The notes beneath the pieces are model-generated. The model was not told the origin of the DNA and ran no database searches. It was given only the letters and a program-made list of their open reading frames with translations. This document shows, piece by piece, positions 23,348 to 32,735 of a stretch of DNA of 64,000 nt. Each line of letters opens with the position of its first letter. The stretch's first letter is position 1. The stretch comes from Nannobrachium achirus. Its lineage: Eukaryota; Chordata; Actinopteri; Myctophiformes; Myctophidae. The translations under genes were made by a program, and so were the position numbers. The stretch covers positions 8,778,322 to 8,842,321 of the forward strand of contig OY997655.1 of the NCBI GenBank assembly GCA_963921795.1, written 5' to 3'.

Positions 23348-23850
23348 TTAAAGTTATACCATGTAACTTTTTTTATAAAACAAATCTTAAAATGGTCCTA
23401 ACTGTTAAATCGCTAAAGTTTTAGAACCCCCACTCCGTTATTTTCAGCTTCTAAAGCCTTCTCTTTATATGTTTTCTATGATCCCTGCCCGGGACCGGTT
23501 TTCGCGGAAAAATTGCGTCATCACACTACCGGCCAATCACAGCGAGGGTTATACACTGCCGGCCAATCACAGCGCATACACTGCCGGGCTCTCTGGTGGG
23601 TTTAGGAAACACGCCTTCAGGAAGTACACTGCAGTGTTTACACTGGAGGAGTCTAGCATGTAACTGCCCAACCGCTGCTCGTAGAAGGACACGGGAGACC
23701 TCATTGAAAGCGTCTCGGCGAGGCGAGGCGGACGCGGTGGTCTGACGGCCCGGTCCGCGAGCGAAAAACGGACGAAAAAAGCAAACGCGACCGCGGTTTG
23801 CTATACTGCTACAGACCACCAGTTGAGCAACTTACACAGTATAGCTTTAA
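23348..23850 (+). mobile_element. TTAA MITE with CCAAT-rich interior
   Basis: The ends TTAAAGTTATACCATGTAAC and ACACAGTATAGCTTTAA include TTAA on both sides, as for piggyBac-type targets. The motif CGGCCAATCACAGCG occurs twice (about 23530 and 23562), and a TATATG stretch lies at 23466. A reversed relative is at 13542-14031. No transposase. Confidence 0.82.
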
Positions 23851-23867
23851 GTAAAACATTTTGAATA

Positions 23868-24245
<378 letters not shown>

Positions 24246-24640
24246 CACCGAAATACAAATAAGTAAGAATAATACAATTTGAAAAATAGCGATAAAAATA
24301 CTGGACGCAATAACAATAAAAAGACAGGATTGGGTCTTGGTTTTAGCAGCATTGACAAAAATGTACAGGTACAGTTTGCAGAGACAATACAGTATGTAGT
24401 AAAACCATAAAGTGCAGTGCAACATAAAGCACCTGGCATGCAACCAGCAAATGGAGGCTGTTCCCCTGCACACAATGAATAGCCTGTTATGTTAAAACAA
24501 TTTAGCTAATGGACAGCCTTTGTGTTGGGCCAAAGTGGATCAATTAGGGCCGTGATTGCTCAGTCGATGGTTACGGCGTGTCCAGCGGATTATATGGTCG
24601 CTGTCCGGCGGTAAACTCATATCTCCATGTTTGTTTATTT
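24246..24640. other. No recognised feature
   Basis: The minus-strand open stretch through this region depends on the GT run for most of its length and shows no known domain. Confidence 0.45.
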
Positions 24641-24945
24641 ATCTTTTAACCACTTAAACCCCATAGGAATGAGTCCCTCAGGGCACTATAACAAGGTATT
24701 TTCAGTTTTCTGTTAATGTGGGGAAAGCTTCTCTGTCGACTGGCTGTCGACCGCTGACGCCTTGTGAGTTTGTGGATCAGCAATTTTTTTTACAGTTACC
24801 ATTTTAAATGATACTGTTATACTATTATTTAACTGAAATCTTTGCTTCTGGAGGTCCCGGGAACAAACATATCGTCGTTGTCGGGTGGAAACCTCGTATC
24901 TCCAAGTTTCAAATTTGTATGTTCTTTCGCAAAGTAAAGCCCTGC
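24641..24945. mobile_element. Nested MITE fragments
   Basis: AACCACTTAAACCCCATAGG (24648) matches the TTAACCACTT family. A half hairpin arm (CCTTGTGAGTTTGTGGATC) follows at 24761. From 24869 ATCGTCGTTGTCGGGTGG matches the inner inverted repeat of the hAT MITE at 7456. Confidence 0.55.
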
Positions 24946-24950
24946 TTCTG

Positions 24951-25491
24951 AAAACTATTACGATGTTGTAGAATTGCCCTTACGTCTTAACTCTTATACT
25001 GCTCCGGACGTTCCCGTTCGCCCCATTTTTCCCGCCGGCGCGATGCCAATAGTTTGTTCTTTGGCTCGTTCTTTTGTACCTTGTTTTGATGTCTGTAAAC
25101 TGATGAGGGGTCGCGCGGGTGTGTACCGTAGAGACAGCTCCTGTAAAAGTGCTCTCAAAAACCCACTGGACGTTAGCATCAATGGAGTAACAAAACACTT
25201 CCTTGTTATTTTCTCTGGGTCTATTGATCTGTATCGATTGAGCGGCCTTGACGGACGGCAGCCTACCGCGGCCATTTCACATTAATTCTTGCATGAGGCT
25301 GCCCTCTACTGCTAGTATAGCCAAAGTACACCTATTTAAGGATAAAAAAAAATAATGATAAAAAAAAATGAATACATCTTTGTCTATAACATCGCAAAGG
25401 TAAGGTGCTTTTGCTGGCACAAAACCCAATAAATAAATAACATCTGGCAGTAAAACTATTAAGATGTTGTAGAATTGCCCTTACGTCTTAA
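24951..25491. other. Segment flanked by 40-bp direct repeats
   Basis: AAAACTATTA, one variable base, then GATGTTGTAGAATTGCCC and TTACGTCTTAA occur at 24951-24990 and again at 25452-25491. The 460 bp between begin GC-rich (CCGGACGTTCCC, CCGCCGGCGCGATGCC) and end AT-rich. No gene or element family was recognised. Confidence 0.7.
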
Positions 25492-25725
25492 TGGTTTTAT
25501 ATATAAATATCAAAGGAAGGGTTTTGGACGTACAAGGTTTCCACCCGACATCAAGGATATTCTACAGCAGGGGTCTTCAACATTGTCAGGCCAAGGACCC
25601 CTTAGTTGAGAGAGAGATGAAGGAGGGACCCCCACAACCTTTTCATAATTTCCATATAGTTTCATTGTTTGACAGCACAATCATCAGTGTATTTTGGATT
25701 CATGTCAATTTGTGTTTCCAGATAT

Positions 25726-25929
25726 TTAACCACTTGAACCGTCAATACTTCATAAACTTGACCTTTCACTCTTAGTCTGCTCTTTTTCCCCTCTACACGA
25801 AATCTCGTGGCCAAAAATAGACGATCTACAAGCTCACAACGTCTCACAGCGCAAGGCGCTGTGAGCTTGTAGATCGGCTATTTTTGGCTAAAGTTCTCCG
25901 AATATGGACGCTAGGGTTAAAGTGGTTAA
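25726..25929. mobile_element. TTAA MITE (TTAACCACTT family) with central hairpin
   Basis: The ends TTAACCACTTGAACC and GGGTTAAAGTGGTTAA are inverted and include TTAA at both ends (25726-25729, 25926-25929). The hairpin cassette at 25811-25887 sits in the middle. A partial relative is at 49846-49980. Confidence 0.82.
25811..25887. repeat. Hairpin cassette
   Basis: The arms CCAAAAATAGACGATCTAC and GTAGATCGGCTATTTTTGG extend the stem beyond the usual limit. One internal pair is mismatched (AGAC against GGCT). Confidence 0.9.
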
Positions 25930-25985
25930 TATATGACTTCAATATATATCTTTGGACATACAAGGTTTCCACCCGACAACAAGGA

Positions 25986-26292
25986 TACATTCTACCGTCT
26001 ATCTGCAGCATCCTGCAGATGCAAATCACTCCACCAGTGTAAATCACTCCAGCAGACAGAGTACTGTTATGCAGCCCAGCCCAGGCTAATGGCAAGGTGC
26101 TAATGACAACCATTGATCTGTGTGTTGTGGAGCGTAGCATCAAGACAGAATAATACTAAACAACAATCATAATTATTATAGCACTGGTAATATGTGAGGC
26201 TGCACTTATTGTCATTGTTATATGTATATTCTTTTTTTCGCGATTATTCTATTGCTGGTGGGGAAAACACGTTCAAAAAATGTCCAGGTATT
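25986..26292. other. No recognised feature
   Basis: No coding or repeat signal that I can support. Confidence 0.4.
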
Positions 26293-26480
26293 TTGATTGA
26301 TTGAAGACATTAGATAGACATTAGATTTGATATTAGAAGTTTGCATAGGAAAAGGTAAAGTTTCATGACAGTACAGTTCACTGGTGCAAGGTCAACAAAA
26401 GCCTTACGGGTTATTTATATATTCTTTCTAACTCGTATAACATTGAATGACGGATAGAACACTAGTACTATTCAGAGGCT
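26293..26480 (-). mobile_element. LINE 3' end fragment (L2/Rex1-like)
   Basis: GATTGATTGAAGACATTAGA and GAAGTTTGCATAGGAAAAGG match the reversed LINE tail at 11625. It is diverged and short. Confidence 0.75.
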
Positions 26481-26845
26481 ATCATCAAGTAAACTGAAGC
26501 TTAGCCTATCTGGCCTTGATATGGCCTACACCAGGGGTTTTCAAAGTGGGTGACGGGGCACCCTGGGGTTCCACGACGGCAGTCCAGGGGTGCCACGAGA
26601 TCATTTGATAATATTTTGAATTTATTTGGACACTTGAAAAAAATATTTAGTATCATTTTAAAGTACAAAGTTATTTTCAGTCAGTTCTAACCAAAATGGC
26701 TATTATGTCAACGTTTTCCTCGCAACATAATCACTAAAATATCGTCACTGTCGGGCAGAAACCTTGTATCTCCAAGTTTCAAATGTGTACGTCTTTTGGT
26801 AAAGCAAAGCCCTGCTTCATCATAGAAGACTGTCGCACAAAACTT

Positions 26846-26922
26846 GTGAAAACAGCCGATCTACAAGCACACAACGCCTCGCATCGCGAGGCGTTGTGTG
26901 CTTGTAGATCTGCTGTTTTCAC
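26846..26922. repeat. Hairpin cassette inside hAT MITE
   Basis: A palindrome GTGAAAACAGCCGATCTAC... with centre CCTCGCATCGCGAGG. It has the same paired AAGCACAC variant as the copy at 7773, and a longer stem. Confidence 0.93.
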
Positions 26923-27069
26923 TAGTTTAGTACATTTTATAGATGATAAATACAAAACAAACGGTTTTGGACATACAAGGTTTCCACCCGACAACGACGA
27001 TATGCTATAAATATAAGGTGCTGGGAGTGAAAAGTATATGTAGTATGTAGGGCTGCCTCGGATTAAAAA

Positions 27070-27605
27070 AATCAAACCTCGGTTCGAAGTGAAGCGGTGA
27101 ACTTTTATTCTATGTGTTCTAGAGTTATGAACTCTGATCTGTACATTCTTTATATATTCTGAATGAATGATTTTATCTGGAGGGCCGAATTATCATGTGA
27201 AGCTTGACCAATCCTCAAAGTATCCAATCATCAGACCGGGACGGACGCTACACACATATTCTGGACGTACGGGACAGATAAAACCTGTTCATTCTGGACT
27301 GATATGACCATATATGGACATGGGACACACATTTTGTTTTTGAAAAACCCTATTCATTCTGGACTGATATTCTGGACGTACGGGACAGATAAAACCTGTT
27401 CATTCTGGACTGGAATGACCATATATTGACATGAGGTGACAGACATTTTGTTTTTGATAAAACCTGTTCATTCTGGACTGGGATGACCATATGGACATGA
27501 AACACACATTTTGCTTTTGAAAAAACCTGTTCATTCTGAACTGAAATGACCATATATGGGTGTGGGACACACAAAGCCACTCATTGGAAGCGGCTTTCAC
27601 CGCTT
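27070..27605. repeat. Tandem-repeat insertion with TGAAGCGGTGAA ends
   Basis: The ends TGAAGCGGTGAA (27090) and TTCACCGCTTCA (27596) are inverted 12-mers. Inside, a 63-70-bp unit (CCTGTTCATTCTGGACTG, GACCATATATGGACATG, CACACATTTTG) repeats about four times from 27230 to 27590. It resembles a small TIR element carrying a minisatellite. Confidence 0.75.
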
Positions 27606-27654
27606 CAAAAATATTTATGGGGTGCCCTGAGACAAAACAGTTTGGGAACCCCTG

Positions 27655-28164
27655 GCCTACACAACGGCTTAAAGTTTGTTGTACGCCCAGGGTCCCATTG
27701 GCCAAGCTTCATAGGACGCACTGTGATTGGCTAGCGGGACACTGGATGAAATGAACTCTGCACACTTCACACCACCAGGTGTGATTTGTATTTCATCTAT
27801 AGAGTAATTTGTTTTTCCTGTAACCTTTTCCGTAAACCCCAAAGGGTCCGTTAAATGGACTTTTTATCCTGTAACCTTTTTCGTAACCCCAATGATGGTT
27901 CTTTGAGTTAAATGGAGAAGTGTTGCGAGCTTGAAGATTAAGCCCCCCCCCCACCCCCCAAAGGACAGTTATATCAGCAGGCCCATATATGGGTGTGTGC
28001 TACTGTGCCCATATATGGCCATGAGTGCGCAGAGATCTTTTGTTTTTGTCACATTACTAAGCCAATAATGTGATAACTGGCGGAAAGATGCAAGTTCAAT
28101 TTGCCATTTTTAGGAAGATCAGCAGACATCTGTTTTCCTGATTGGCTGGCCTAAACCATCAGCT
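27655..28164. other. Upstream of retrogene; no repeat family recognised
   Basis: Two direct TAACCTTTT(C/T)CGTAA phrases occur near 27821 and 27872. Two CCATATATGG palindromes lie at 27983-27992 and 28009-28018. No coding signal. Confidence 0.45.
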
Positions 28165-28216
28165 TCACGGATTGGTCAAGCCTTGCAGTGACGTTTGTTC
28201 AGTACTACCATATAAG
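28165..28216 (+). promoter_or_regulatory. Candidate promoter of the KLHDC3-like retrogene
   Basis: An inverted CCAAT box (GATTGGTC, about 28170) and a TATA-like CATATAAG (28208-28215) lie 118 and 75 bases before the preferred ATG at 28288. Spacing fits a TATA promoter, but this is inference from motif positions only. Confidence 0.35.
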
Positions 28217-28287
28217 TGGTAGATCATGGGACCTATCTCACATATGTTGCAGAGGGATATTTGTGTTTTGCTTTGTTTTTGTGTGAT

Positions 28288-29448
28288 ATGTTGCGATGGG
28301 TCAATCGTGTGTACGGAGGAACGGTCATAGCTGTAAACGTTGTCGTTGCAGTGGGGCAGATGGTGTACTCCTTTGGATGGTACTCAAGTGGATGGGATCG
28401 ATGGCGCCATGATCAGATTGAGGTAAACGTCTTCAACACAGTGTCTTTGCGCTGGATGACGTTGTCCACAGAGACGATCGGAAGCGAATGTAACCTAGAG
28501 GTTCCCTCTCATCGTCACGGCCACACTGTTGTGCTGATCGAGAATATAACCTACCTCTGGGGGGGACGTAAGAATTACGATGCAACGGGTACATTGCAAA
28601 CACTGCCTTGTGAGCACTGCAATGTGCTTTATGCATTTGATGTTGACACCCACAGGTGGTTCAAGCCCATGTGTTCTGGGACCGTCCCAGAGGGGAGGGA
28701 GAAGCACTCGGCCTGCGTGTTGGAGAAGGTCATGTACGTCTATGGAGGATTCAACCGGACCGGATTTGTGAATGACTTGTACAAGTTGGAAACCAACACA
28801 ATGGTCTGGTCTTTAGTTAACACCAGAGGGACTCCGGGACCTGCTTCAGCAGGTCACTCTGCCACCGTCATCGGGACAAAGATGTTCGTATTTGGTGGTT
28901 ATATTGGTGGCGGACCGTATAGTGAAACAATCTACTGCAACGGTACAAGAGTGTTTGACATGCACACCAACTGCTGGTTGAGCACGCCTTCTGCCACCCC
29001 TCTTCCAGAAGGACGCTGTAATCATTCAGCCTTTGCTTACAATGGAGAACTGTACATATGTGGTGGGTTTGCCGAGGGCTACCACAGTTCATCTAATGAT
29101 CTGTGGAAATTCAATCCAGAGACCATCTCCTGGAAGAAGGTTCGTGCCAAGGAGAAAGGCCTGAGGTCTTCAAGGTCTGACATGGTGTGCTGTTGCAAGG
29201 TAGGAGAGCGTGTCGTCTTTGTCCCATACTATTACAACTACGTTGCATGTACAAATTCACTCAGCCAGTTCGTTGCTCTGTGTAACAGCCCTTTAGTAGA
29301 CGTCATCTTAGACTTGAGTCCCAGTCTCAAGACCTTATGCAAACTAGCAGTTACCCAGTACGGTCTGAAGCAGTCGGGACTCCCACACAACGTCAGGTGG
29401 GAATTAGGGCTGGGAGTGGGACGTGATAGACTCTCCAGGCGTGCGTGA
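28288..29448 (+). CDS. KLHDC3-like kelch protein, intronless retrogene
   Basis: This 386-residue frame aligns along its whole length with vertebrate KLHDC3 (about 382 residues), a kelch-repeat substrate receptor of the CUL2 ubiquitin ligase that reads C-terminal degrons. The start at 28288 (MLRW) is chosen because KLHDC3 begins the same way; the frame is open 24 codons further upstream to 28216. Kelch glycine pairs are visible at residues 92-93, 153-154, 203-204 and 259-260, and the C-terminal signature LSPSLKTLCKLAVTQY at 343-358 is intact. The first blade (FGWY, 29-32) and the last (VFVPYY, 310-315) have lost the paired glycine. KLHDC3 is multi-exon in vertebrates as known; here all exons are fused without an intron, which points to a processed copy. 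No poly-A tract remains and a TIR element begins 17 bp after the stop. An unbroken frame despite clear divergence suggests constraint or youth. Whether it is expressed is unknown. Confidence 0.88.
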   Translation: MLRWVNRVYGGTVIAVNVVVAVGQMVYSFGWYSSGWDRWRHDQIEVNVFNTVSLRWMTLSTETIGSECNLEVPSHRHGHTVVLIENITYLWGGRKNYDATGTLQTLPCEHCNVLYAFDVDTHRWFKPMCSGTVPEGREKHSACVLEKVMYVYGGFNRTGFVNDLYKLETNTMVWSLVNTRGTPGPASAGHSATVIGTKMFVFGGYIGGGPYSETIYCNGTRVFDMHTNCWLSTPSATPLPEGRCNHSAFAYNGELYICGGFAEGYHSSSNDLWKFNPETISWKKVRAKEKGLRSSRSDMVCCCKVGERVVFVPYYYNYVACTNSLSQFVALCNSPLVDVILDLSPSLKTLCKLAVTQYGLKQSGLPHNVRWELGLGVGRDRLSRRA

Positions 29449-29464
29449 TTTATACCCCATGGTA

Positions 29465-29767
29465 TTAGCCCTATTCATGGCCCGCCCACTCAGCAAATTT
29501 CTCAGCAACTTCCTGGTGCCGACGTCAGTTTAGAAGGGGAAACTATAACAGAAATAGCTGGACTTAAAGCCAACAGTAAATTATATTGCTTTGTGCCTTT
29601 TACTATCTTGTGTTCTTGATCATGCTAGCCGTATTTTATACTTCGGAAATTGCATTACATTTGCGATTTCTGTGTTAACTCTATAGGCTTATAGTAGGGT
29701 TTTCCCCTTCAAAACGTGACTTCAGCACCAGGGTGATGCCGAGTGGGCGGGCCGTGAATAGGGCTAA
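29465..29767. mobile_element. TIR element with 28-bp ends
   Basis: TTAGCCCTATTCATGGCCCG at the left mirrors CGGGCCGTGAATAGGGCTAA at the right, with the match running on through CCCACTC. Flanking TA on both sides suggests a TA target. It lies directly behind the KLHDC3-like stop and could supply its 3' end. Confidence 0.85.
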
Positions 29768-30247
29768 TTGCAGATCTACAAGCTCATTTACTTGCTTGAG
29801 TATTTGGGTATGTATCTGGCAGGGCCTTTAGCCAATGAGGTTAATCAACACGTGCGACACCTGATACAAGTTGGCACCTCGACAGAATGCAGTCGTACTT
29901 AATCGGGGGATATCTTAAAAAGTCCTGGAATAAATTCCTTACCAAAAAATGTCTTCACCAATGTGTTTGTAAAGGTGTCTAGTAACACATCTCACAAAGA
30001 CTGAAATTCAGTTTCCCTAGGAGAATCCTTGACAGCTGCTGAAAGTTGGGGTCGCATTAAATTAACTATACAGGATAAAATACACCAATAAAAATCTGCT
30101 TTAAGAAGCATGTCAAACTAGGGGTTTTTCATGATTCTGAATCCATTGCAAGCATTTGTTTGGCACGAAAAACAAGAAAAAACAAGAAGAAGGAATTTAT
30201 TCCAGGATTTGACACTATTTCTGAAGATATGCCCTGACTAAAGCTGC
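29768..30247. other. No gene; half hairpin at 29768-29789
   Basis: GCAGATCTACAAGCTCATTT at about 29770 is a single hairpin arm. GGCACCTCGACAGAATGCAG at 29873 is a phrase shared with 13489 and 30637. Nothing else seen. Confidence 0.4.
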
Positions 30248-30430
30248 ATTCACACTACAGATATATAGTTGAACGTTTTGCTTGGTAATTCAATGTAATC
30301 TCAATGGAAACCAGCTTTAAAGCTTTCAAAGCTTCGTTCTTTGTGTGTCCTGTATCTTTAAAGCTGGTTTCCATTGAGATTACATTGAATTACCAAGCTA
30401 AACGTTCAACTATATATCTGTAGTGTGAAT
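30248..30430. repeat. 183-bp palindrome
   Basis: The arms ATTCACACTACAGATATATA and TATATATCTGTAGTGTGAAT continue inward through AATGTAATCTCAATGGAAAC to a centre near 30339. Few mismatches. Confidence 0.93.
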
Positions 30431-30437
30431 GAGGCAT

Positions 30438-30570
30438 AACTGTGATCGGTGCTGTCTGTATGTGGCACCAATTCGCCAATGAGGCAGCAGCATTGGCACC
30501 AATTAGCCTCATTGGCCCTGCTCCCTCATTGGCTAATTGGTGCCACATACAGACAGCACCGATCACAGTC
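30438..30570. repeat. 133-bp palindrome adjoining the previous one
   Basis: The arms ACTGTGATCGGTGCTGTCTG and CAGACAGCACCGATCACAGT continue through TATGTGGCACCAATT to an imperfect centre rich in CCAATGAGG. It lies 8 bp from the preceding palindrome. Confidence 0.93.
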
Positions 30571-30748
30571 ACTTGCGTGCTCTGCTGGCTCACAAGTAGG
30601 CCATATTCAGCTACGAGTGCACAAGGCGTAAGTTGGCACCTCGACAGAGAGCAGTCTAGTGGCTGGACTGTGACGAGCTTGGTGTTTGTTTGTATGAATG
30701 CGTGGTGCTCTACACTACGTGGCAGCTTGCTTAAAGATGCAGTGCCAG

Positions 30749-30965
30749 GGGTCACGGTGGCGCAGTGGTTAGCGCTTCGCCTCACAGCTACTGTACAGTA
30801 GAAGATCCTGGGTTCGATTCCCGCCGGGGGACACTGTGGGTGCTGGGGGCTTGTTTCTCCCTCCGCATCATCAGCGCCCACACCCTAGGTGGGGTCAGCG
30901 ATAGAGCCTTTCTGTGTGGAGTTTGCATGTTCTCCCCGTGTCTCCTAGGGCCCATAGACCCGCAC
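30749..30965 (+). mobile_element. tRNA-derived SINE (V-SINE-like body)
   Basis: Box A-like GTGGCGCAGTGGTTAGCGC and box B GGTTCGATTCCC are spaced as in a tRNA promoter, followed by GGAGTTTGCATGTTCTCCCC, the conserved body of a widespread fish SINE group. The 3' tail is lost or diverged. Confidence 0.85.
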
Positions 30966-31200
30966 ACTCTCAGAGTGGACTGTTTCTCTGGTCTGGAATT
31001 GTGTTCATAATAAGTGATTTCTTGAGCCGAAATGACTGCTCCTCCAATTAGCGCAGGGGGTGGGGGTGGGTTTAACAAATAACCGATCCGTGCCGTCAAA
31101 GTCCCTCCCCTCCAGAAATCGCTCAAACAGGGCACAATGTCAGACTCAAGCTTCAGCTGAGTCTGAAATCAGGTGATGATCTGATGATCTATGATGATCA
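30966..31200. repeat. Dispersed repeat shared with 37730-38205
   Basis: CACTCTCAGAGTGGACTG, TCTCTGGTCTGGA and AGTCTGAAATCAGG also occur in the same order at 37757-38200. Family unknown. Confidence 0.6.
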
Positions 31201-31204
31201 GGTA

Positions 31205-31585
31205 TTACGATTATACTAGGAGGAAGATTGAAAAAAAAAGTGTACAGAAAGAGTTCAAATTGTGTTTTTATGTGGCCACACCCACCAGTTCATTAGGCAT
31301 GCCTGGTTGTCATGGTGGGTGGTGATCCAGCTGAAGTTAGCCACACCCACAGTGTTGGGTGTATGGTAAAAGGGGAGGGGATGAGTATATGATGTCATTT
31401 AATCCGTGTTTTCCGACTGGGCCTTTTGACTCAGAGGCTTTCAGCTTTCAGGAAGTAAACAAAAATACACTGGGAAGACAAATCTGCACATTATAACCCC
31501 ACCCTGTGGTTTATTAGGATAATGTTAACTTCATAGACACATACAAAACAGAAAAAGTACAAAACTATGGCACCGCCTCTTTAAG
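31205..31585 (-). mobile_element. TTAA MITE, reversed copy
   Basis: Its right end CTATGGCACCGCCTCTTTAA and body (TTATGTGGCCACACCC, TGGTGGGTGGTGATCC) match the element at 35295-35746 in reverse. The opposite terminus is missing. Confidence 0.8.
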
Positions 31586-31599
31586 TTCAGTAAACATTT

Positions 31600-32262
31600 A
31601 ACCTGCTGCTGTTAGGATTGTGCAGTCCAAGTAGGGAATGAGGCTTTACTCCAGGTGAAGGAGTTTAAGTATCTCGGGGTCTTGTTCACGAATGAGAGAA
31701 AGGGGAAGACGGAGAAGGAGATCAGCCGGAGAATTGGAGCAGCAGGGGCGGTTTTGCAGTCGCTAAATCGCACTGTGGTGAAGAAAAAAGAGTTGAACCT
31801 GAAGGCAAAGCTCTCTATCTACCGAGCAATCTCCGTTCCTACTCTCACCTATGGTCATGAAGTGTGGGTCATGATCGAAAGTATAAGGTCGCGGGTGCAA
31901 GCGGTTGAAATAGTAGTTTCCTCAGACGGGTGGCTGGTATCTCCCTTAGAGATAGGGTGAGAAGTTCAGTCACCCGAGAGAGACTTGGAGTAGAACCACT
32001 GCTCCTACACTTGGAAAGGAGTCAGCTTAGGTGGTTGGGGCATCTAGTACGGATGCCCCCGAGCTCCTTCCTAGGAAACCAAAGACCAGGTGGAAGGATT
32101 ACATCTCCAAACTGGCTTGGGAACGCCTCGGTATACTCCCTGAGGGAGTGGAGGAAGTTGCTCGGGATAAGAAAATCTGGAGGTCTCAGTTGGAACTGTT
32201 ACCTCCGGGACCCGATTCTGGATAAGTGGTTGAAGATGGATGGATGGATGGATGGATGGTTT
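31600..32262 (+). mobile_element. LINE ORF2 C-terminal remnant with GGAT tail
   Basis: Two overlapping frames (31655-31960 and 31930-32268) read FKYLGVLFTNE, KAKLSIYRAISVPTLTYGHE, LRDRVRSSVTRERLGVEP and QLRWLGHLVRMPP, the C-terminal region of a fish non-LTR reverse transcriptase. The element ends in GGATGGATGGATGGATGG. The frame shifts between the two parts near 31930 and again near 32080, so it is dead and 5'-truncated. The clade (I/Nimb or L2 group) is not certain. Confidence 0.85.
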
Positions 32263-32735
32263 TATTGAATGCTGCCTTCAGGTATGGCATGGAAAGAGGG
32301 AACATTTGCATTTCTTTCACCAAGAGTAAAAACAGCATTCATGGTCTGAAGAGGGCACTTTGTACAGGCGGATACAAGGGCAGGGGCTCAAGCCCCCTTT
32401 GATGTCTATGTGTGCACGTGCCCAACGCGAAGTTAGTCGCTGGGTGACCGTCTGAGTCCAGCATCTTCATTAAATATTCATGAGGCGACAGTAAGCCTAC
32501 CAGTCCATTGTGATGAGAGGTGATATGGATCTATATGTGAATAATAAACCTCATTAGCATTCACTATGAGTTATGATGCAGCCCAGCATCACATGTGCAA
32601 ACTGTCATTCATATCGGTTCATACAAACCAAATAAATCCCATTCCCATTCCGCCCAGGAAATGCAATATGCTATATATTCATAACCATATTCTGTATAGG
32701 ATAGAATAGATTTGTATTTTTTTAAATGGAATAGA
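32263..32735. other. No recognised feature
   Basis: No coding or repeat structure that I can support. Confidence 0.4.

Larger units (their letters stand above)
25563..25985 (+). mobile_element. hAT-like repeat interrupted by a TTAACCACTT MITE
   Basis: It starts CAGCAGGGGTCTTCAACATT and GGCCAAGGACCCC. A related element at 32740 has the same start. It is interrupted by the TTAA element at 25726-25929. The tail GACATACAAGGTTTCCACCC is the inverted-repeat phrase also found at 7904. Confidence 0.6.
26532..27654. mobile_element. hAT MITE with 8-bp duplication and internal insertion
   Basis: The termini CAGGGGTTTTCAAAGTGGG and TTTGGGAACCCCTG are flanked by GCCTACAC on both sides (26524-26531 and 27655-27662). 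The left 530 bp match the copy at 7456-8034. Between GATTAAAA (27061) and ATATTTATGG (27609) about 530 bp of foreign tandem sequence has been added. Confidence 0.95.

Noticed and set aside
28433-28771. Short frames on both strands within the KLHDC3-like gene
   Set aside because: Shadows of the kelch frame without homology of their own.
30749-30830. tRNA gene
   Set aside because: Box A and box B are present, but the sequence continues into a SINE body and does not fold as a full tRNA; treated as a tRNA-derived SINE.
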